This document shows positions 5,399 through 8,905 of a stretch of DNA of 8,905 bases, piece after piece. A program made the translations under genes and the position numbers. How positions within the stretch are numbered: position 1 is the stretch's first letter; the number at the start of each line of letters is the position of its first letter. This DNA is from Peptococcaceae bacterium (GTDB taxonomy: Bacteria > Bacillota > Desulfitobacteriia > Desulfitobacteriales > Syntrophobotulaceae): NCBI GenBank assembly GCA_012523535.1, contig JAAYII010000176.1, forward strand, positions 1 to 8,905, written 5' to 3'. The notes beneath the pieces are model-generated. The model made no database searches. It had not been told where the DNA came from and saw only the letters and a list, made by a program, of their open reading frames with translations.

Positions 5399-6091
5399 TT
5401 AAAATCCCAAATAGAACATATAAAATGCTATCAGCAATATAATCCCGCCCATAGCAATCTTTAATAACTTGCTTAATAAACCGTACTTCCCGCTGGAGGT
5501 CACTTTTTTAACGAATCCCACCGAAGTACCGGCCACCAATACCAGTATGCTGTGGCCGATTGAATAAAACAGCAGGAGCACCACACCCCAGGCAACATTT
5601 CCGCTCCGAGCTACAATGCCCAGTAAAACAATTAATACGGGAGTTGCACAAGGCGAAGAAAACATTCCTCCTAATATACCCGCAACCAATGCCCCTAAGT
5701 ATCCTTTTTTTGCCGTTTTGCCTGTGAGATAGGTAGAAGGAATAAAATTATAGAGCTCCCAGATTTGAAGCGCCATCAACACCGCTAGAATGCCAAGGGC
5801 AATATACCACCACATGCTCGAAATTCCTATAAGTTTTCCGAATAAGGCGGCAACCGTACCGAGAGCAGTAAAAGTAACCGCCATTCCAAGGGCAAAGGTT
5901 AATGACAATATAAATGCTTTTTTCGTATCTCTATTCCCTACGCCGCCAACATATCCTATTACAAGCGGGACGCAAGACAAGGCGCAGGGACTTACGGAAG
6001 TCAGTACTCCCGCCAACAATGCCAGCAGCGGCGCAAGCCAGAAACTACCGGCTATAAGTGTTGACAAAGTCTCAAGCCATTGGTTGATCAT
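5399..6091 (-). CDS. ccdA: CcdA/DsbD-type thiol-disulfide transmembrane carrier
   Basis: A 230-residue polytopic membrane protein that passes reducing equivalents from cytoplasmic thioredoxin to partners outside the membrane. Six hydrophobic segments can be seen. The two redox cysteines of the family sit in paired motifs, SPCALSCVP (C36, with an extra C40) and SSPCATPVL (C148), in the first and fourth helices as expected. Length matches CcdA (about 220-240) and lacks the extra soluble domains of DsbD. ATG 6091 overlaps the upstream thioredoxin-like gene by four bases (ATGA), and the GGGG inside the final codons of that gene can serve as ribosome site. CcdA normally supports cytochrome c maturation or spore-envelope assembly. 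No cytochrome assembly gene is in the window, so its client is most likely the linked thioredoxin, and the final target is open. Confidence 0.92.
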   Translation of the reverse strand: MINQWLETLSTLIAGSFWLAPLLALLAGVLTSVSPCALSCVPLVIGYVGGVGNRDTKKAFILSLTFALGMAVTFTALGTVAALFGKLIGISSMWWYIALGILAVLMALQIWELYNFIPSTYLTGKTAKKGYLGALVAGILGGMFSSPCATPVLIVLLGIVARSGNVAWGVVLLLFYSIGHSILVLVAGTSVGFVKKVTSSGKYGLLSKLLKIAMGGIILLIAFYMFYLGF

Positions 6092-6648
6092 TCTTTCAGC
6101 CCCATTTCCTTAAGGACTGCAAGTATCATCTCCTCCGTCATAACACCCTCATAAGTGGTAAATACGTGTTCTTTTGTATCCTTTAGATGATACATATTCA
6201 TCCGCGACGCTTGCGGGTCGGACGGAGTATACGGTCTACCTTTCCTGTCAAAAAACACTTGGGTCGGAATTACCCTGATGGGATAGTTTTTTGCCAGTTC
6301 AGGATAGTCCCATATATCCACATATTTAATAATCGCTTTTCCTTGTAACTCCTTGTTAAGTTTCTCGAAAACGGGAATCATTTCCTGGCAAGAAAGACAG
6401 TAATCCGCCCCGAAGCCTATCATAATAGGCAGGCCATAGGATTTTAGTTTTTTAAGGTCGATTTCTTCGGTTACATAGAGTCCAAAATCAGGGTTATCAC
6501 CCGTAATTGACGGCAATTTGCCGGCGTTTTTAGCAAACCATATCACTATAACCGCCGCCACAATTAAAATCGGAATAATTATTTTAACGGCAAGGCCTTG
6601 GGACGGTTTTAGCGTCTTTTCTTCTTCCTCTAACAGTTTTTGGGCCAT
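6088..6648 (-). CDS. Membrane-anchored thioredoxin-family protein
   Basis: A 186-residue protein with a charged cytoplasmic start (residues 1-20), one membrane anchor (about 21-38, VKIIIPILIVAAVIVIWF) and an extracytoplasmic thioredoxin fold. The active site is ADYCLSCQEM (C84 and C87, CLSC instead of WCGPC, without the usual preceding tryptophan). The cis-proline loop is RVIPTQVFF (P128). The YVDIWDYPELAKNYPIRVIPT stretch is typical of thioredoxin domains that follow DsbD-like carriers. ATG 6648 has AGGGGG six bases upstream. It is the first gene of a two-gene operon with ccdA. The likely flow is cytoplasmic thioredoxin to CcdA to this protein to an external disulfide substrate. A non-cleaved anchor is preferred over a signal peptide because no cleavage site is evident. 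Confidence 0.9.
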   Translation of the reverse strand: MAQKLLEEEEKTLKPSQGLAVKIIIPILIVAAVIVIWFAKNAGKLPSITGDNPDFGLYVTEEIDLKKLKSYGLPIMIGFGADYCLSCQEMIPVFEKLNKELQGKAIIKYVDIWDYPELAKNYPIRVIPTQVFFDRKGRPYTPSDPQASRMNMYHLKDTKEHVFTTYEGVMTEEMILAVLKEMGLKE

Positions 6649-6680
6649 ACTTTTCCCCCTGATTAATTGTGTTTAGCATG

Positions 6681-6709
6681 ATGGTAAGGAACACACTCCC
6701 TTCTGTCAA
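6681..6709 (-). promoter_or_regulatory. Candidate promoter of the thioredoxin-ccdA operon
   Basis: Minus strand TTGACA (6709-6704), a perfect -35, then 17 bases and TACCAT (6686-6681), a weaker -10. A start near 6674 gives a leader of about 25 bases ending at the ribosome site of the thioredoxin-like gene. Confidence 0.55.
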
Positions 6710-6748
6710 GAGATTATTCCCATAATAATTTGATGATCCAAGTCCTTA

Positions 6749-6784
6749 GAAAATTTAAACCTCTTAACGTTGAAAATTAGGAGG
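6749..6784 (-). terminator. Weak terminator after the exonuclease gene
   Basis: Minus strand CCTCCTAA (6784-6777) can pair with TTAAGAGG (6767-6760), 7 of 8 pairs, followed by TTTAAATTTTC. It starts 14 bases beyond the exonuclease stop. The stem is AT-rich and the T-run interrupted, so it is probably leaky. Confidence 0.3.
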
Positions 6785-6797
6785 CATGGAAAAGGAT

Positions 6798-7625
6798 CTA
6801 TAAGTCAATTTCCAACAAAATAGGCGTATGATCCTGTCTTGGTCCCGAATCAATCATTTCCGATCTCAGCACCCTGTCCGCAATCCTATTGCTCACCAGC
6901 CAATAATCGATTCTCCAGCCGGAATTGTTGATTTTGCTGGTTTTAGCCCGCTGGGACCACCAGGAATAAACCCCTGTCACATCCCCATGCAGATAACGGA
7001 AGGTATCTGTAAAGCCCCTTTTTAGAAGGTTGGTAAAGCCTTCCCGCTCTTCATCGGTAAAGCCTGCTGTATTGCGGTTGCTATCGGGATGGGCCAAGTC
7101 TATTTCTCTATGGGCCACATTAAAATCGCCGGTGGCCAAGACATACTTTTCTTTATCCAGCATTTCCAGATAGTCGGCGAATTTAATATCCCAAATCTGC
7201 CGCTCCTTTAAGCGATTTAAGCCTTCACCCGCATTCGGAGTGTATACTTGCGTCAAATAAAAATCTTCAAACTCCAAGGTAATAATTCTACCTTCATAAT
7301 CCATAGTGTCAGGTGCCCCGATTTTGGGAAAGCTTACCCTCGGTTTTAAACTGTTCTTATATATAAACATGGTGCCGGCATAGCCCTTGCGTGCCGGTTC
7401 TACAGAGCAATTCCAAACAATTTCATACCCCGGAAACAAATCATTTAATATTTCCAATTGCTTTTTGCTGGGTCCCTCGCCGGGCAGCTTGGTTTCCTGC
7501 AAGGCAACCACTTCCGGATTGTGTTCGGCAATGGAATTCATTACTTGCCGACTTAATTGGGCCCGTTCCGAAGCACCTGTCAAGGCCGAATTCAAAGAAT
7601 CAATATTCCAGGAAATGAACTTCAA
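6798..7625 (-). CDS. xth: Exodeoxyribonuclease III / AP endonuclease
   Basis: A 275-residue member of the exonuclease III family, which cleaves DNA at abasic sites and removes 3' blocking groups in base-excision repair. All metal and catalytic motifs are present: WNIDSLN (N7), LQETK (E44), QVYTPNAG, GDFNVAHREIDLA (D167, N169), GFTDEER, YSWWS, WRIDYWLVS (D240) and the final DHTPILL (D265-H266). Length is normal and no frameshift is seen. The WNIDSLN opening with a following SERA segment is, as I recall, the variant common in clostridia and Bacteroidetes. The start is TTG 7625, with an excellent AGGGGGAG ribosome site about 5 bases upstream; no ATG fits. It follows the HAD gene by 91 bases on the same strand with no clear terminator between them, so they may share a transcript. 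Confidence 0.95.
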   Translation of the reverse strand: MKFISWNIDSLNSALTGASERAQLSRQVMNSIAEHNPEVVALQETKLPGEGPSKKQLEILNDLFPGYEIVWNCSVEPARKGYAGTMFIYKNSLKPRVSFPKIGAPDTMDYEGRIITLEFEDFYLTQVYTPNAGEGLNRLKERQIWDIKFADYLEMLDKEKYVLATGDFNVAHREIDLAHPDSNRNTAGFTDEEREGFTNLLKRGFTDTFRYLHGDVTGVYSWWSQRAKTSKINNSGWRIDYWLVSNRIADRVLRSEMIDSGPRQDHTPILLEIDL

Positions 7626-7670
7626 ATCTACTCCCCCTCTTTATATCAAGCCATCATCGCTTCCTTCAGA

Positions 7671-7694
7671 ATTATTTCCCGTATTATTTCCCGT
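7671..7694. repeat. Two tandem 12-bp copies ATTATTTCCCGT
   Basis: ATTATTTCCCGT occurs twice back to back (7671-7682, 7683-7694), exact in both copies, in the gap between the HAD and exonuclease genes. It could vary in copy number by slippage. No role is evident. Confidence 0.6.
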
Positions 7695-7716
7695 GTTTTT
7701 TGTCTATCTTTTTCTT

Positions 7717-8385
7717 TTATATCTGACTTCGGTTTATTTTTTCTACCAAACCGTAAAAATCGTCCAGCTTATTTAAATAGATGTCACAAATCGATTTAAT
7801 CTCTTCCATGTCTTCTATATTGAAAGGGTCATATACTCCCACTGTTCTGAAGCCGGCATTTTTTGCCGTCCGAATTGCATATAAAGCATCCTCAAAAACC
7901 CAAGTATCCTCCGGAGTTGTTCCCATATACCCGGCTGCAGCCAGATAGATATCCGGCTTGGTTTTGCCGGCACCTATTTCATTACAGGTAAATATCCTGT
8001 CAAAATAATTCATCGCATTAAGTCTCCGCAGAGCTTCCTCCACAATGTGTCTGCCACTGGATGTTGCCGCCGTTATTTTAATACCGGCTTGCTTCATGTC
8101 TTTTAAGAATTGTTCCACACCATCCTTTAGACGGACTTGGGAACAATACAGACCTTCAACGATGCGATTAATTCCAGCCGCTATTTCATCCGTGCCCAAA
8201 GCCAGGCCATACCTGTTCTTTAAAAATTTAACCCATTCCGCCATGCTCATGGAGGAAAAGGTAGTCTTATTCAATCCGGGCTCCGCTTCAATTCCCAAAC
8301 CGTTCAAAAAACTTTTAACCGCTTTATCCCAAATCGGTATGGAATCCAGAATCGTTCCGTCTATATCAAAGACTGCTCCTTTCAT
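7717..8385 (-). CDS. HAD-superfamily hydrolase, beta-phosphoglucomutase/phosphatase-like
   Basis: A 222-residue phosphatase-like enzyme of HAD subfamily IA. Motif I is FDIDGTILDS (nucleophile D7, acid/base D9), motif II TAATSSG (T108), motif III the lysine of GAGKTKPDIYL (near K143), and motif IV VFEDALYAIRTAKNAG (E165, D166). Residues about 15-85 form the helical cap (WDKAVKSFLNGLGIE...), as in PGMB/YcjU-like and GS1-like phosphatases. The substrate cannot be deduced; a sugar phosphate or nucleotide is usual. ATG 8385 has only a modest ribosome site (GGTGATGG). It is divergent from the small gene at 8574 and lies upstream of, perhaps cotranscribed with, the exonuclease gene. Nothing else in the window suggests a pathway for it. 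Confidence 0.92.
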   Translation of the reverse strand: MKGAVFDIDGTILDSIPIWDKAVKSFLNGLGIEAEPGLNKTTFSSMSMAEWVKFLKNRYGLALGTDEIAAGINRIVEGLYCSQVRLKDGVEQFLKDMKQAGIKITAATSSGRHIVEEALRRLNAMNYFDRIFTCNEIGAGKTKPDIYLAAAGYMGTTPEDTWVFEDALYAIRTAKNAGFRTVGVYDPFNIEDMEEIKSICDIYLNKLDDFYGLVEKINRSQI

Positions 8386-8405
8386 TATGCCATCACCATC
8401 TTTCA

Positions 8406-8444
8406 GTTAGTTCTTTTATTCTCCCGGTTAGTTCTATTATTTTC
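8406..8444. repeat. Imperfect 18-bp direct repeat upstream of the HAD gene
   Basis: GTTAGTTCTTTTATTCTC (8406-8423) and GTTAGTTCTATTATTTTC (8427-8444) differ at 2 of 18 positions, with a period of 21 bp (two helical turns). They lie 21-59 bases upstream of the HAD start, where a promoter or operator would be. No convincing -35/-10 pair was found for the HAD gene. Confidence 0.45.
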
Positions 8445-8499
8445 AAAGTACATTGTTATTCTACAATATTTCCGGATATATCGTAACAGGAAAAAAGCG

Positions 8500-8530
8500 T
8501 TGCTTACTTCAGGGATTAAATTGTTATAAT
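8500..8530 (+). promoter_or_regulatory. Candidate promoter of the small ACT-like gene
   Basis: A perfect TATAAT at 8525-8530 with TTGCTT at 8500-8505 (19-base spacer, slightly long). Transcription would start near 8537, about 37 bases before ATG 8574. Confidence 0.5.
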
Positions 8531-8573
8531 ACAATTAAGAATATATGGCAAGCGGTGCCAGGAGGGTGGTTTG

Positions 8574-8828
8574 ATGTCCTGTTACTACATTATCGGTGTG
8601 CGGATGGAAAACAGAATTGACAATGCCGTAAAATTTCAAGAGACCCTTACAAAAAACGGCTGCAAGATCAAAGCCCGTTTGGGTTTGCATGATGTAAGCG
8701 ATGATGCCTGTTCAAATGACGGTATTATCGTTTTGCATCCATGCGGCACTAAAGAGGATGTTGAGGCCTTGGTAAATGAGCTCAACAGCCTGGAAGGCGT
8801 AACGGCACGCTATATCGATTTTAATTAA
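8574..8828 (+). CDS. Small ferredoxin-fold (ACT/TM1266-like) protein, function unknown
   Basis: An 84-residue protein that looks complete. ATG 8574 is preferred over the adjacent TTG 8571 because AGGAGGG lies 7 bases upstream. The pattern is beta-alpha-beta-beta-alpha-beta: CYYIIGVRM, a helix NAVKFQETLTKNG, strands CKIKARLGLH and DGIIVLHPCG, a helix KEDVEALVNELNSLEG, and a final strand VTARYIDF. That order, length and the IIGVRMENR-type opening recall ACT/NikR C-terminal-like proteins such as the TM1266 family linked to [FeFe]-hydrogenase regulation. I infer this from fold pattern only. There are four cysteines (C3, C30, C47, C58), so metal binding or redox sensing is conceivable. It has its own promoter and a hairpin downstream, and is probably a single-gene unit. 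Confidence 0.85.
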   Translation: MSCYYIIGVRMENRIDNAVKFQETLTKNGCKIKARLGLHDVSDDACSNDGIIVLHPCGTKEDVEALVNELNSLEGVTARYIDFN

Positions 8829-8852
8829 AAGGGATTTTCTACAAAAAGTCCC
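8821..8852. terminator. Hairpin after the small ACT-like gene, T-run on the minus strand
   Basis: GGGATTTT (8831-8838) pairs with AAAGTCCC (8845-8852), 8 bp with one G-T and a 6-base loop. On the plus strand no T-run follows. On the minus strand TTTTAATT follows directly, so it may instead end a transcript arriving from beyond the right edge, or act on both strands weakly. Confidence 0.4.
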
Positions 8853-8854
8853 CG

Positions 8855-8905
8855 CCTCCACAAGCAATCACCTCCACAGACAGTAATGATTAACTATCTG
8901 TGGAG
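8855..8905. repeat. Direct and inverted repeats at the right edge
   Basis: CCTCCACA occurs at 8855-8862 and 8871-8878 (16-bp period). The second copy belongs to a perfect 9-bp inverted repeat, CTCCACAGA (8872-8880) and TCTGTGGAG (8897-8905), with a 16-base spacer. The right arm ends at the window edge, so the repeat may be longer. It could be part of a dispersed repeat, an element end or a terminator region. Confidence 0.5.

Noticed and set aside
7387..7776. Plus-strand ORFs opposite the exonuclease III start
   Set aside because: They are shadows of a gene with every catalytic motif intact.
8855..8905. CRISPR array start
   Set aside because: Only two 8-bp direct copies at a 16-bp period exist, far too short for CRISPR repeats and spacers, and no cas gene is present.

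Overview
The window reads as chromosome from a low-to-moderate GC Firmicute, most likely a clostridial anaerobe of the Peptococcaceae type. This rests on strong AGGAGG-type ribosome sites, a UUG start, a YtrA-type GntR/ABC operon and a clostridial-style ExoIII. No ribosomal RNA or marker gene fixes the taxon, so this is inference. Nearly all genes lie on the minus strand. Only a broken methyltransferase gene and a small gene at the right end are on the plus strand.

Left end (1-2045) is a decaying zone. A transposase gene, probably ISL3 family, runs off the left edge; its ribosome site and start codon can be locked in a long hairpin with the outer end of the element. Beside it is the stump of a membrane sensor gene. 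Next is an rRNA methyltransferase gene (RlmI/YwbD type) that keeps its promoter, ribosome site and terminator but has lost its SAM-binding and catalytic core through an internal out-of-frame deletion. A 140-residue protein of unknown function follows.

Middle (2046-5104) is regulation and transport. It holds an AraC-family regulator with a cupin-like N-terminal domain, then a tightly packed gntR-ATPase-permease operon. The operon has a near-consensus promoter (TTGACA, 17 bp, TATACT) whose -10 box forms one half of a perfect 8-bp inverted repeat, the layout of an autorepressed GntR/YtrA operon. Such operons usually answer to cell-envelope stress. The gap 4982-5398 is non-coding: promoter/operator, leader repeats, and two minus-strand hairpins that may be terminators or a small structured RNA.

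Right part (5399-8905) begins with a two-gene thiol-disulfide relay: a membrane-anchored extracytoplasmic thioredoxin with a CLSC site, and a CcdA/DsbD-type membrane electron carrier, overlapping by 4 bases. Then come an exodeoxyribonuclease III gene with a UUG start and a HAD phosphatase. Divergent from these is a small ACT/TM1266-like gene. The window ends in a GC-richer patch of direct and inverted repeats cut by the right edge.

I see no clearly new multi-gene system. The most interesting signals are the transposase start-sequestering hairpin, the deleted methyltransferase with intact expression signals, the operator/promoter overlap, and the structured non-coding stretch downstream of ccdA.
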